64,000 nucleotides of DNA from Pelagomonas calceolata. Taxonomy: Eukaryota; Sar; Pelagophyceae; Pelagomonadales; Pelagomonadaceae. The stretch covers positions 3,348,001 to 3,412,000 of the forward strand of contig CAKKNE010000005.1 of NCBI GenBank assembly GCA_918797485.1, given 5' to 3'. Positions 36,484-47,286 of the stretch are shown here, piece after piece. The translations under genes and the position numbers were made by a program. The notes beneath the pieces were generated by a model that saw only the letters and a program-made list of their open reading frames with translations, was not told the origin of the DNA and did no database searches. Every line of letters begins with the position of its first letter. The stretch's first letter is position 1.

Positions 36484-37488
36484 CTAAGTGTCATTAACCC
36501 CCCACCGCCGGAGCACGTCGCAGATGACGACGGTCGCGGCGCAAGCGACGTTCATCGAGTTCTTCGCCCCGTGCGTCGGGATCTCCACGACGTGGTCCAC
36601 GAGACCAAAAAGGGCCTGGTCCACGCCCGTGACCTCGTTGCCGAAGACGAGCGCCACGCCCGGCGATTCCAAAGGTGGTAAAGGAGCAGAAGTATAAGAT
36701 ACGGCGCCGTCGACCGTCTCGAGCGCCCAGACCACGACACCTCGCTCCTTGAGCTCCCGTAAAGCGTCGGCCGTGCTCTCGTAGTGCCGCGTGCCCACGG
36801 CGGACTCCGCGCCGAACGCCGTCTTCGCGAGTTTTGAGGTGGACAGCGGATTCGGCGTGAACCCACAGGTAATCACCGCCTCGACGCGCCCGCAGTCCGC
36901 CGAGCGGTAGATAGACCCCACATTCTCGGCGGACCGGACGTTGTCCAGCACGACATGCAGGGGGTGCGGCTTTAGACCAGCCGCCCGGCGCGCCTGTGCC
37001 GCTAAATCGGTATTCCGCAGGTGCGTCGCCCTTCTAGCTAGCTCGTGCCTTTGTAAAAACGCGATCTGGTGCGCGGCGTTCTCGGGCGTCTGGCCGACGG
37101 CGTTGTCCTTCGCGCGCGGCCTTATGTACGTCTGGAAGGCCTTTTTTGGCGGCCCGCCCTCGATACTATCGGCGTCGACGCCGAGCTTCTGCAGGGCTTC
37201 CCTTAATTCCTTTTCTCGTTTGTCCGAGTCCGCGGCCTTGTCCCTTAACGAACCGACGACGTGGCTGCTCTTCTTTTCTTCTCGAGCATCACTCGCGTCC
37301 AGGTTCCGCCGCGCGACCTCGGCGAGGAGCTGCGCGCTGTCGACGGCCCGCAGCGCGTCGAGCGCGTCGTCGCTCGTCGCCGTGGAGAAGAGCGACGACG
37401 CGGTTTGGCCCATGCGGCGCGTCGGTCGCGTGGGCTGCAGGGCGTGAGCGGAGGCGAGGGCGAGCACCGTGCGGCACCGGCGCCACAT
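36484..37488 (-). CDS. SpoU (TrmH) family RNA 2'-O-methyltransferase
   Basis: 334 residues. SPOUT knot domain at about 175-330: LHVVLDNVRSAENVGSIYRS (motif 1), GFTPNPLSTSKLAKTAFGAE, VALVFGNEVTGVD (motif 2), VEIPTHGAKNSMNVACAATV (motif 3). It methylates the 2'-OH of a ribose in tRNA or rRNA using SAM. N-terminal leader MWRRCRTVLALASAHALQPT suggests an organelle. A charged coiled linker (REEKKSSH...DKREKELREALQKLG) precedes the catalytic part. An alternative Met (MGQTASS) lies 25 codons in. Confidence 0.9.
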   Translation of the reverse strand: MWRRCRTVLALASAHALQPTRPTRRMGQTASSLFSTATSDDALDALRAVDSAQLLAEVARRNLDASDAREEKKSSHVVGSLRDKAADSDKREKELREALQKLGVDADSIEGGPPKKAFQTYIRPRAKDNAVGQTPENAAHQIAFLQRHELARRATHLRNTDLAAQARRAAGLKPHPLHVVLDNVRSAENVGSIYRSADCGRVEAVITCGFTPNPLSTSKLAKTAFGAESAVGTRHYESTADALRELKERGVVVWALETVDGAVSYTSAPLPPLESPGVALVFGNEVTGVDQALFGLVDHVVEIPTHGAKNSMNVACAATVVICDVLRRWGVNDT

Positions 37489-37671
37489 GTGTTTGCAGTG
37501 CGGAGCACTGCTACCTGAGGGCTAATGCTGTTGCACTACGTCTGCTGAGCCTCTCAGGATGTTTGCGGCGCAGCAAACTGGATGGGTCGGTCGAGAACCA
37601 CGAGCACGCGACAATGCCAACCTGGCAACGTCTACACAAGCGATTGCTCTGCGCTGCCCGCCCTTGAGGCA

Positions 37672-37695
37672 GCTAGCGGCATGTAAGACACTAGC
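37672..37695 (-). promoter_or_regulatory. 24-bp conserved upstream element
   Basis: On the minus strand this reads GCTAGTG, TCTTACATGC, CGCTAGC, 184 bp upstream of the SpoU methyltransferase Met at 37488 and pointing towards it. Confidence 0.7.
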
Positions 37696-39333
37696 AAGCA
37701 TCGGAACACTCATGCAGCCGTTCGAGTATCGTTCCGTTCGCTAATGGTCCAAAGAGATCAATGGGACACTTCCTCGGGGCCGAAAAAAGACATAGTTTAA
37801 TTCGCGGCGACGACGCCGCCATGGGCCATGCCGGCTGCGCCAGTTTAATCCTGTCAATCCCTGCCAAACAGGTCTCCCTGGGGTCGCCTAGGGTCGGTAC
37901 TTTACACGTGCACGCGCCTACACCGCATACGCCGCCGCTTCAAGCATTTTTGGCCCAATTCTCTCAACAGCCCGCGCAGATTAGCAATAATAGGCCATGG
38001 TTTGCTTCCAGGGCTCTCCGAGAGCACTAGGCTGCTGCATCGACGGCGTATGCGGTACAGGCGACTACCCACCACCAGACCTGCCCCGAGGGGCCTCCAG
38101 GAGCTGATCTGCCCCCGAAAAAAGTAAACAATTTGGGCCCGATGGCGCCCCGTCCCCGTAAAAAACGTCAATTACCCGAGGCCCCCCAGGAATCGTAATA
38201 GCGGTCTCGTCGGACCCCATACTACCCCAACGATAGTCAATTACAAGTATATGACATCTACACCACGAGAAGGGTACTTTTGGCTGCCCACGCTTGGGAC
38301 GTGAACATCTTGATCTGGACCCCGCGCAAGTCGGTCGTTCATGAAACAAATGATCGCGTTATGGTCCACGGTGAGGGTACACGGGCTGATGGACGCAGGT
38401 CCAGCTCTAAGCCCGAATTAGCGAGATCGTGGGGGCCGCGAGACCGACGACCCGCTCCGAGCATCGTGGGGTCTCGAGCAATGTAGTATTGGCTCAGGCC
38501 GGTTAGCTGGCCCGTCCCGGAACCGAAGCGCCTGAAACGCAAATTTATTTTATAACTCACGGGTCTGGGGCCTTTCTGATGCTCCGTCTCCGCACCGTCG
38601 TCCGCGGAGAACGGGCAAGTCGATCGATCGTGAATAGAACAACGGTGTTATGGTCCATCTGGGGGGTGGCGTCGCCGATACCCGCGGGTCCAGGTTTTGA
38701 GCCCCCCTTCATGAAACGTGGGGTTGCGAAGATGACGAATCGCGCCGCTCTAACGGACCACCTACCATAGCTCATAGTCGCTGAGGCGGACTGGATGGCA
38801 TCTACCGACAACAAACGGATAAAAACGAACATAAACTCGGGAGTTGTCTAGTAGAATTCTTCTCCCGCCCTCCGAGCGCGGGCCGTCGGCTCCGGTTCCG
38901 TCGAGTGTGGATGAAAACTGAGCTGGAGTTGATATAATGTACCATCTGGACGGTGGATGGCGGCGTCAAGCGCTGGTGTATTTTGGCGAGCCGCAAGACT
39001 CATCCGTGAATGTCGCGAGCGGTGCCTTCCGGGAGGCGAGAGGGTATGTTCCCGGGCCGCTACTCTGAAATATTTGGTCTCGGCGAACGACTAGGATGTG
39101 TTCTGAATTTTGGTCATTCTTTTGACGCTATCCAAGCGTATCTTTGAATTTGCTAGTGTGTCGATATACGCTAGCTCCGGTCGGCTCTTTTTGGGCGGAG
39201 CCGAATAACCTCGCACCTTGGTACATGGGACTACTTCCGGCGCGCTCGCGCAGTCATAGACGCCATCGACGCGATATATATATATATATATCAAATACTT
39301 ATCGGGCCTTTGCCGCGCGGTCCGTCGAGACTC
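37696..39333. other. gene-poor repetitive stretch next to the transposon
   Basis: 1.6 kb with no supported gene and lower GC than its surroundings. An inverted pair (accgcatacgccg near 37921 and cggcgtatgcggt near 38044) makes a 135-bp hairpin. The word ttatggtccacggtg / ttatggtccatctgg / aatgtaccatctgg recurs near 38358, 38647 and 38937, i.e. every 290 bases, with loosely similar flanks (gacgcaggtccag, cgcgggtccagg), suggesting a worn tandem repeat. An AT microsatellite lies at 39274-39291 beside an introner-like ACGCCATCGACGCG. Confidence 0.4.
39152..39175 (+). promoter_or_regulatory. 24-bp element, arms conserved, core changed
   Basis: GCTAGTG, TGTCGATATA, CGCTAGC. No gene start follows within 300 bp, so this may be a relic left by rearrangement or the transposon insertion. 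Confidence 0.35.
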
Positions 39334-39498
39334 CTATCCCACGACCGTGCCCTGAGCCGTCGCCACGGGCGCCGCGGCCGGCACCGCCACCGTGAAGTAC
39401 TGGCCCGGGCCGACCCCTGGCGGGACGGTCACCTGGACATTTTGGCCGTTGTGTGGCGCCGACACAAGCGTCCCCGGGCCGGCGCCGGCGGGGACCAT
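39334..39498 (-). pseudogene. 3' fragment of a gene with VPPGVGPGQ-type repeats, cut by the transposon
   Basis: 54 codons ending in TAG: VPAGAGPGTLVSAPHNG, then VQVTVPPGVGPGQYFTVAVP. This 'VP.GvgPGq.f.v.vP' unit is common in stramenopile proteins. The reading frame starts 2 bp from the transposon's left terminal repeat, where a stop in the repeat closes it, so the 5' part has been displaced. No matching sequence is visible on the other side at 47019-47286. Confidence 0.5.
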
Positions 39499-39500
39499 GA

Positions 39501-39560
39501 CCTATTTTTTAGCTATTAATTTAATCCCAGGTTTTAGTCGCGGCTCGCTCGCGCCTCGCT
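39501..39560. repeat. left terminal inverted repeat of the transposon
   Basis: 60 bp, exact reverse complement of 46959-47018. The outer 30 bp are AT-rich, the inner 30 bp GC-rich. Confidence 0.92.
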
Positions 39561-40373
39561 AAGACAAAATCGCGTCTTGCTCGGCCCGTCTTGCACCTCC
39601 GAGGCCTGGGCCGCGCGACTGGCTCTACGTGGGCCGTGACTTGCCCCTCGTAACTTACAGCGCTCAAAACGGTGCCGGAGTCGCTCGTTCTCGAGGAGAG
39701 CCCAAAATCGTGACGCGCCGCGCTCGCCGCTGGACGAAAGCGGGGCTGGTCCGAGGCGCCCCGGCGGGGCCCCAGGGTCATATGCATCGGCGCTGAGCGA
39801 AAACAGGAAAAGTTATCGAACCCCGACGCAAATATTCGCGGCGGACCGCGGACGCGTTTTTTTCCGACGCGGCTCACGCGGCAGGAACTGCACGAGCGAT
39901 GAAGGTGGCGGTACCACGCGAAGGTTTGGACGTCGGCCAGCCCTCTGACAGCTCGTGAGGGTCGGCGGTGTCGTAGGGTGCTTTTCCTCTCGCGCCCCGG
40001 CGCGTGCGAGCGCGAGAAACGGGTCTGGCGGCGCGCGGGTGGCAATTTCGAGGACGCGAGGCGCGGCACGTCGCCGTCGTGATGGAACCGCGTCGTTTGC
40101 CCGCCTCGGCCGAGTACGTCGAGGCGTGATGGGCCCTGCGCGGGGCCATGACGCGCAGCGGTTTTCGGGCGACGGCGTCGGAGGCGTATTGGTGGTCTCC
40201 GAGGCTCAAAGCGTGCCGCGGGGTCAGGTGGGCTACGGAGAGCCGCCGCGCGCCGCCCGGCGAGGCGGCCAGGCTCCGGTCTCGGATATGGCTCCCTCGG
40301 CTCGCCCGGGTAGCCTTCCAAGTAACAATCTTACACCAAGACTACAAACACGCTCCCAGAATAAGAGGGTCGT
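39561..40373. other. left sub-terminal region of transposon
   Basis: 813 bases, GC-rich. The long minus-strand ORF across 39521-40321 has no recognisable pattern and begins inside the terminal repeat's neighbourhood, so it is treated as non-coding. Confidence 0.4.
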
Positions 40374-42720
40374 TCAATTTTCGGAGTTGTCGTAGATTCC
40401 CCGTCGTCGGACCTGTCGGCCCCTCCGCGTCTCCGTGGGAGACTCTGGCGCCGCCGGCGCCGCGTCGGAGTCGGAGTCGGCGTCGCGGACGAGCGCCATC
40501 CTCCACGAATCTAGATTCAGCGACAGGTTCATGCGCCGCGGCCGGGGCGGCGGCGGGTCGAGGGGTTCGAGGCCGGCCGCGCGCCGCAAATCATTAGTGT
40601 CGTCCAGGGGGACGTCGAAGGTAAGGTGGCCGCGAGGCCCCACGTAGCCACCGGTGGAGTCCGTCAAAAGGGCCCGCTGCGAGTCGACGCGCTCCTCCGC
40701 CAAGCGCGCCGCCTCGGCGTGGCACGCGGCGACGGCGGCGGCGTCCGCCTCATCCGACGCCCACCGCGCACGCAGGTGCTCGACCGACGCGTGCAGCCCG
40801 ACGCCCGGCTGTCGCTCGCCGAAGGCGGTCTCGTACAAAACAGCGGCGGTCGGCGTCTGGCGCGCAGCCGGCGCGCCCGGCAACAAACTCGTCCGCTCGA
40901 GCTCCGTCGCCGTTCCCTCGGCCTCCAGCGCGGTTTCGAAGGCCGCATCGTAGTCCCGCCGTCGCTCCGCGAGAGCCGCCGCCGCAGCCGCCTCGTCCGC
41001 ATAAGCGGAGAGGATGCGCGGGTCGTCCCTCGGCAAATTCCGCCAAGGGTTGCTCGCGTTGATCATCCGTAGACTCGAGGCGACGCGCGCGTCCAGCTCC
41101 GGGTCCAGCGCAAACATTTCTTGAAAAAACGAATAGCCCCCCTTGGCCCTCGACTTCGGCGCCTCGAGGTAGAAGCCGCTCGGCACGTGTTGCGCCGCCC
41201 GCGCCAGCGAAGCCGCCTCGTGCGACGCGGCGTCGGCGCCGGCCCACGCCATCGCACAGCGCGGCGGCCGCTCGCCGACCAGCCGACCGCCGAAGAACAG
41301 CGCCGCGAATTTGACGCGGAATCCGGAGGACGCGAGCGTCGTCGACCTGCGCGGGGGCGACCGGTCATGCGCCGCGCCCCCGCCGTCGCGCGGACGGCGG
41401 GGACGCGGCGCCGCGTCGATGGCGTACCGGTACAAACTCATTTAAAAGACCTTTGACTGCAACGCGAGGCACTCGCCCGCCGTCGTGAATTACATACATG
41501 GAATTCATGCCCTCAATAAGCCGGCGGAGCTCCTGGACCACGGCTAAGTCGTAGGTCGCCACGGCGCGCAGGCACCACGTCGGGGAATACGTGATGCCCG
41601 TCTCACTGCGTTCCTGCCTCAAGATCGCGGCCGCCGCTTTGTTCGCGAGCTTGTGCTGGGCCATGAAGTCGTAGACCTCTCTCAAATAACGAGCCGGAAT
41701 CGGGCGCCGTCCCAGCGTCAGCGCCTCCTCCAGCGACTCGACGAGCGAACGCGGCGCGGCGCGGCGAGACTTCAAAATCACGGCAGTACCGGCAGCGATG
41801 GCAGGTTTTAACCCGAGGTACTGTCGCCGGAAGTCGACGATGGGGAGGTCCCGCGGTACGACGGGCAGCCAGCCCTGCGACGCCTCGGCGTGCGCGTTGT
41901 AGAACTGCCGCGCTTGCTTTATCGACCGGCGCATGCGCTTGAGGAATAACTGCTTGTTCTGGCGCGCCGCCTCGAGGTGCGTCTCCATCGCGGCCTGAGG
42001 CAGCACGACGCCGAGCTTTCTAAAGTAGACCACGGCCTCCGCAGCGGCGCGCGCCTTGCACCAGTCCCTCGACACCGCCTTGCAGATGAACTCGTCGGCC
42101 ATGGTTCGGGTGAGCGACCGCCAGGCCGCCACGGCGACGGCGGGCGCCGCGGCGCTCGACGTCTCCAGGGCCGCGAGCGCCGTCGGCTCTATCTGGAGCC
42201 TCGGAGGACGGCCGCGACGCGCAGGCGGCGGCTCCAAGGTCCCGTCGGGATACTCCGCCACCACGCGCTTGCGTTTTTTCTTCGAGCCCGCGGCGCCGCC
42301 CGTCCGGGGCGGCGCGTTGACGCCCCCGAGGCTTTGACGCCGATAGGCCGTGGCCGGGGGGACGTAGGCTCGGGCAGCGGCCGCAGGCGCAGGCGCGGGG
42401 CTCAGCGCGGTCTCGTCGGTGCCCGAGACCTGGGCCAGTCGATGCTCGAGGAACGTGAGCACGCCTGCAACCGCAGGCGCAGCGTTATTATTTTGCAAGG
42501 GGGCGGCGGCCGCGTACAGCTCGCCGCCGAAGCCGCGCCCGAACACTTGAGGAGCGCCTTGGAGCTGCAAATGGCTCATGACGTTGTGGAACTCCCTCGG
42601 GGTGTTGCGCACGACGCCTTTTTTGGCTAAGACATATTCTATCATTTTTGTGATCTTAGTCCCAGGATGAGCTTTGGGTGGTGGCTGCCTCCTGCGCCTT
42701 GTTGGCCCCGTAATGGTCAT
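40374..42720 (-). CDS. transposon-encoded AT-hook protein
   Basis: Probably two exons: 42720 to about 41460, then 41346-40374 (acceptor CCGCGCAG; internal ACGCCATCGACGCGG marks an introner; donor not fixed). About 770 residues. Met at 42720 has context caccATGa. Features: KKKRKRVV (nuclear signal), ARRGRPPRLQ (AT-hook core RGRP), a helix-rich central region (YFRKLGVVLPQAAMETHLEA, MRRSIKQARQFYNAHAE) and an acidic/basic C-terminus. No known family. Probably a DNA-binding accessory protein of the transposon, since it shares a 260-bp divergent promoter with the transposase-like gene. Confidence 0.55.
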
Positions 42721-42980
42721 GGTGATGATTTGTGACAGCGATGCTACATGTTTTTCGTTATTTCGAGAGCTGTGCGGCGCGTCGCGCACGGGCGCTTGAG
42801 CCGCATCCTAAAAAGCATCGGAGCTAGCTCATAGAGCTACTAGCTGTCTGGCCTCGGCCCGCGATCTCGTCGTAAACGAGTATGCACGCCCTTCTACGGC
42901 TCCGACCGCTCGATTCACAAGTCCGTCCGGCCAGGCCTGGTCTGCGGACTGCATAAAGTAGCAGGCAAGCCAAGGTAAAA

Positions 42981-45900
42981 ATGATCCGTGTACGCCCCAC
43001 GGTCGTCCGGAGCACGATTTTGATTCTTCACGTCCTCGGTCCTGGCGTGCAGTTGGCGCTGACGGTCTCGAATAATGATTCCGTCGCGTTCCTCAAGAGT
43101 TTGGCTGCAGCCAACTTATGGCAAAGAATGTCGCATCCGGGCCTCGCCTCGCCCGACGATCTCGCCAAAAAGATGCGCATCGGCCGCCTCGATTATTTCT
43201 GGGACGATGCCAACGAACTGCGCATGTACGGCGTCGGCGAGGGCGCATACGAGCATCGTTTCACGGCGTTCGTGTTCGGCGTGGGCCCACAATCGTACAC
43301 GGTGGGCGTGAACGACATCAACTCTCAGAGCTTTTATTTCCCATTGTCCGGCGCGACCACTACTGGTGTTGAGACAGGGCTCTCCATCGCGACCGTCATT
43401 ACCGACGCGATCGACGGTATCACCGACACGATCGAGGCGGCCGCAGTCTTCAGGCGAGCAGGCCAGATGATATCTTTTGTAAGTGATGGAGCAGCGACTG
43501 CTATGAAGGCGCGGTATCACTTCGAATTGCTAAAGGAACAGGTCCTCGGGAAGGCTTCCGTGGGCGTTTTTCAAGTCATGTGTTTCTGTCACGTGCCACC
43601 AGTGCGGAAAACCGACTACGCTTCTAGGACGACGGAGATGCCGACATTGGGTCGCGACGCCTTCGACGCGACGTCGCGTCCACGCGCGACGCCGTCGCGC
43701 GCCCGACGCACGCGCTTGGGTCCTACGTAGGTCATTCACGACGGAGTCCTGCACGCCGTGACGGAGAACTCGCCGCCGCACCCTTCCTGGAGGCGTCAAA
43801 ACCACAACGCCGTCTTCATTTTCTTTTTGGAGCATGTATCGAACTACCTGCACAATTCCTTCCGCGAACTAGACATTGGCTTCATTCCGAAATGTCCTCT
43901 CGGCCAGGAGACGCGCTGGGGAACTTATATCAAAGTAGCTTCGTATCTTGTGTCGTATAGAGCTCTATTGTTAGTCGCGTTGCTGGCTCTTCGCGACAAA
44001 AAAGATAGGAAGGTCTGGTTCAGCGTGGACCTACAGGACGCCTTCAACGTGGCCTGGTCCCCGTGCCGTCGACGTGCCAATTGCGCGACGACGCCGCGAT
44101 TCAGCGATCGACGTCGCGCAGGCCCGCGAATCGGACAAGGACCTCAACTACACCATCTTCATCCTGTCCGACCCGAGCATGTTCATTCAATTGTGCGTCC
44201 TCGCCGAGTTTGGCCTCGGCCTGGCCATCCCCGCGCTCATGTGGGGCCAGCAGAGAAAAGGGCAGCGCGTGATGGAGATCCACGAATATCTCATAAGGCA
44301 CTTCGCCTTGATCGCCTCCCTGCGCGCGGACCCGCACGCTTTCTTCGTCCACACGTTCTACCACGCCGAGGAATTGGGCCTCTCCGAGGAGGACGTCTGC
44401 GCCCATATTTCTAGCATGCTCCGCGCCTACGAAATGTACATCGCGAACCGTTTTGGGCATTGGTTCCGATTACCGTGGGCCTGGGCGCTGCTCTGCCACT
44501 CGGTCTACGGCCGCGACGTCGCCAAGCAACTCGTGCAGCTCGTCAATAGCGGCCGGCTCGCGCGCAGCGGCATGCTCGCCGCCAAGATTGACTACGCCGG
44601 CGTCCTGGCCGACGACGCGCTCTGGGCGGCCGTCGTCGCGTTCGCCGGCGGCACGGACCCCCTCGACGCCGCGGCGCACACCCAGAGTCTGAAAAAATTA
44701 CGGCGAGAGCGATTCCCCGCGCGCCGCGCGCCGCGATCAGCCGTGGCCGGCGCGCGGCCGCGTCTAGACGCACACACAACACAACACAACACGCGCCACG
44801 CGAACGCGCCGTCGACGCGCCACCGCCGGTTCGCGCACCACCTCGACGCCGCGTCGGCCTTCGGGACCCGCGTCGACGGCGTGGGAGTGGGACCACTTCA
44901 ACCAACGCCGCGCACGCCGTAACCCGCCCACGCACACCGTCGCCGCAGGTCGTCACCGCCATCACGAACGTCTTCGACCACATCCCGATCCACTCGGCCA
45001 TGGCCGAGGTCGGCGTGAAGACGTGCCGCGGCGCGGACGTCAACACATTGTTGAATGACCACGGCCTGGGCACGGTCCTGCGGAGCATGAACTCGGAGTT
45101 CAACCTGTCGGACCGCGTCGCGAACGAGGCCTCCATCGCGGGCGCGCGGCACGCCCTCGTCGCGGCGGAGGCCGCGCGGCGCCAGGAGAAGCTCGAGCGC
45201 GCGACCAAGGCCCGCGCCGACTTCGGCGACGCGTGGTCCGAGCTCTTCGACGGGGAAGAGGACGCCGCCAAGGTCTACTCGGACCTGGCGCGCGACAGCG
45301 CCGCGTACGCCCAGGGCCTCGCGTCCGCCGCGTCCGCGCGATCGGATCAGGCGCACGCCCGGCGCCACGGCATCGCCGCCGCGCCCGCGCCCGCCGCCGC
45401 CGACGTCGAGGAGGCGGCCGCCGGCGCGCCGTCGGTCAGCGCCCGCGCCGCTTCAAACGCCGCCGCCTTCGCCGCCTCGCCGTTCGCGATCCTCGAGCCC
45501 ATCGTCCCGTACCTCGTCCACATCCTCAAGATCATCACCATGGACCGCTGCACCGACTCCGCCGACATCGCCAAGTACCTCTCGTACCTCGTCGCCAAGC
45601 TACCGTCCGTGGGCGCGATCCCCGCCGCGAAGGCCAAGTGCCCGTTCTGCACCAACTCGTGGACGTCCGTCAAGGGCGCCACCGAGCTTCGCGCGAACCA
45701 CATCCACACAAGGCACATCCTCCCGATGCAGGCGGGCGCCGGCAGCTACTTTGAGGGCCTCGTCGGCGGCCTCGGCGCGTACGCGCTGCCGACGCAAGTC
45801 GCCGACGTCGCCGACTACCGCTCTGCGTGCGCGGCCGGCGCCCCGAAACCGGCGTCGTATCGACCATCTATCCGCAGGTCCACGCACAAGTACCTGGACC

Positions 45901-46319
45901 GCCACATCGTGCCGCTCCTCCGGCCGGCCCTCCGCACGGTCTTCGAGACGGTCCGGGCCGCGCCCGCGGGCGCCGCCCCGCTGAACTTGACCGACCTCCT
46001 CCAGAAGGCGCTGCCCGAGGCCGCGCCCGCCGAGAGGCCCGACACGGAGCCCTACGAGGACATCCTCGAGGACGACGTCCTCGGCCTGGAGCGGCCGCGC
46101 CCACAGGTCGAGTCGCTGGCGTCGCTCGAGAGCTTGGTCCCCGGCATCATCGTGTCCGCGCTCGTCGCCGCCGCGGACCCGAACCCGCAGCCGCTGCCCG
46201 GCGAGGGCGAGCAGGACGAGATCCGCCTCTCGTACAACGCGGCGGTCAAGGACGATAGCGCCAAGGTCCACCACTTCATGTTGACGCTCATCCCGACCCT
46301 CGCCGATCGGGGCTCGTAG
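42981..46319 (+). CDS. transposase-like protein (hAT-like RNase-H fold suspected)
   Basis: Four exons, all joined in phase 0: 42981-43601, 43731-44051, 44122-44673 and 44949-46319, giving about 954 residues. Exon 1 has ISFVSDGAATAMKARYHFEL, then MCFCHVP, i.e. an Asp motif followed by C.CH as in hAT transposases (D...M...C.aH). Exon 2 has LGQETRWGTYIKVASYLVSY, the 'RW' signature after the insertion domain. Exon 4 has a zinc finger CPFCTNSWTSV...NHIHTRH (C2-HxxxxH, BED/C2H2-like) and an acidic end (DTEPYEDILEDDVLGLE). Presumed to catalyse movement of the 39501-47018 element. Donors of introns 2 and 3 appear to be GC. The DDE triad is not fully assigned. Confidence 0.6.
43602..43730 (+). mobile_element. 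intron 1 of transposase-like gene, introner-like
   Basis: 129 nt: donor GTGCGGAA, internal GACGCCTTCGACGCGACGTCG repeats written in two halves GACGCCTTCG and ACGCGACGTC, acceptor CCTACGTAG. Joins CHVPP|VIHDGVLHAV in frame; the donor position is the best of several. Confidence 0.5.
44052..44121 (+). mobile_element. intron 2 of transposase-like gene, GC-AG
   Basis: 70 nt: donor GCCTGGTC, internal CGTCGACGTGCC and GATCGACGTCG, acceptor TCGCGCAG before GCCCGCGA. The in-frame join QDAFNV|ARESDKDL needs the GC donor; the nearby GT two bases later breaks the frame. Confidence 0.6.
44674..44948 (+). mobile_element. intron 3 of transposase-like gene, GC-AG
   Basis: 275 nt. Donor GCGCACAC (best in-frame choice), a cacaa microsatellite near 44770, several GTCGACGC / GACGCCG words, acceptor GTCGCCGCAG. 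Joins TDPLDAA|VVTAITNVFD. Confidence 0.45.
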
Positions 46320-46958
46320 GTTAATCACATTTTGTTTCTCGGACAGCTGTCGGCGCGGGACACCTGTGTGGGGAGGGAGGCGAGCGGGCGCGCGTGTGGT
46401 CCGCTTCTCCAGGAAGGCGCCGGCACCGCTCCGTCGCACGATCACCGCCACCGCGGCGCCCGAACGCGCGCAGCGCCGTCGACGCCCTCGCAAATGCGGC
46501 CGGCGCCGACCCGCGGCCCGGCCGCGGCCCTCGGCGCGTCCGGCTTGCACCCCGGACCGTCGGCGCGGCCCGCGCTCGCTCGTTTCTATCCCGGCACCGG
46601 TCCCCGACGCCGCCGCGTGCCACCGGCGTCGTGACGCCGCACGGCGCGCGACGAAAGCCCGAGTCGGCGCCGTCGGCCGTTTCGAGGCGACACGAGCTCG
46701 CGCGCAGCCGGTGAACCGCCCGCGGGCCGCGCCGACCATGTGGCCAACCGACGCGACCGGTCCTGGGGTCGCGCGACGCCCGTCGTAGCCCCCCGACGCC
46801 GCGGCAGCGCCTCAAACCGGGACGGCTCGTTTGCGGCCGCCGCGGCCGCACAGCTCGAACCGCTTTGGTCAAGGCTCGTCAGGAGGTCACAAAAGACGAT
46901 CCCAATCGCTCATGCCTCTACGATGCGCTGCGGCCGCGTACCGGACGTTTTTGTTCCA
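46320..46958. other. right sub-terminal region of transposon
   Basis: 639 bases, very GC-rich, no supported gene. Short ORFs on both strands are Arg/Ala-rich shadows. Confidence 0.4.
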
Positions 46959-47018
46959 AGCGAGGCGCGAGCGAGCCGCGACTAAAACCTGGGATTAAAT
47001 TAATAGCTAAAAAATAGG
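46959..47018. repeat. right terminal inverted repeat of the transposon
   Basis: 60 bp, exact reverse complement of 39501-39560. Immediately followed by caagccaagg, a word also present inside the element at about 42966. Confidence 0.92.
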
Positions 47019-47286
47019 CAAGCCAAGGGTTTCATAAAATGAACGCGCCGGGCGTGAGGTCACACGCGACTTTTCAGCGAGGCGGGTAGCCGGCCGCGGT
47101 ACCGACGAGGCCGCTAGCGTGCCTAGTATCGACACGGAGACCAAGAGTTAACTCGAGCTAAAAAAATTTGCTTACAAAACCCGTCACGGTTTCTTAAGTG
47201 ATGACCGGAGGGAACTATCTGACTCGGAGATGATGGTGGTTAGACCCTACGGCGACGAGAGGGTCAATGCAGCGATCTACAACGCC

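Larger units (their letters stand above)
39501..47018. mobile_element. 7.5-kb DNA transposon with 60-bp terminal inverted repeats
   Basis: 39501-39560 and 46959-47018 are perfect inverted repeats of 60 bp beginning CCTATTTTTTAGCTATTAAT and ending in gcgcctcgct; similarity fades just inside. The element holds two divergent multi-exon genes: a transposase-like gene on the plus strand (42981-46319) and an AT-hook protein on the minus strand (40374-42720). Sub-terminal regions are about 0.6-0.8 kb of very GC-rich, gene-free DNA. No obvious target duplication: flanks are ccatga and caagcc. Identical ends imply recent movement. Superfamily not assigned. Confidence 0.85.

Noticed and set aside
45600-46739. 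379-codon minus-strand ORF antisense to the transposase-like gene
   Set aside because: Mirror of the coding frame, runs past both ends of the exon without any motif.
39501-47018. The 7.5-kb transposon as the autonomous parent of the introners
   Set aside because: Its ends (CCTATTTTTTAGC) do not match the introner ends (CTGTGTGG or CGGCGTCC), and no 8-bp duplication is seen at its flanks.
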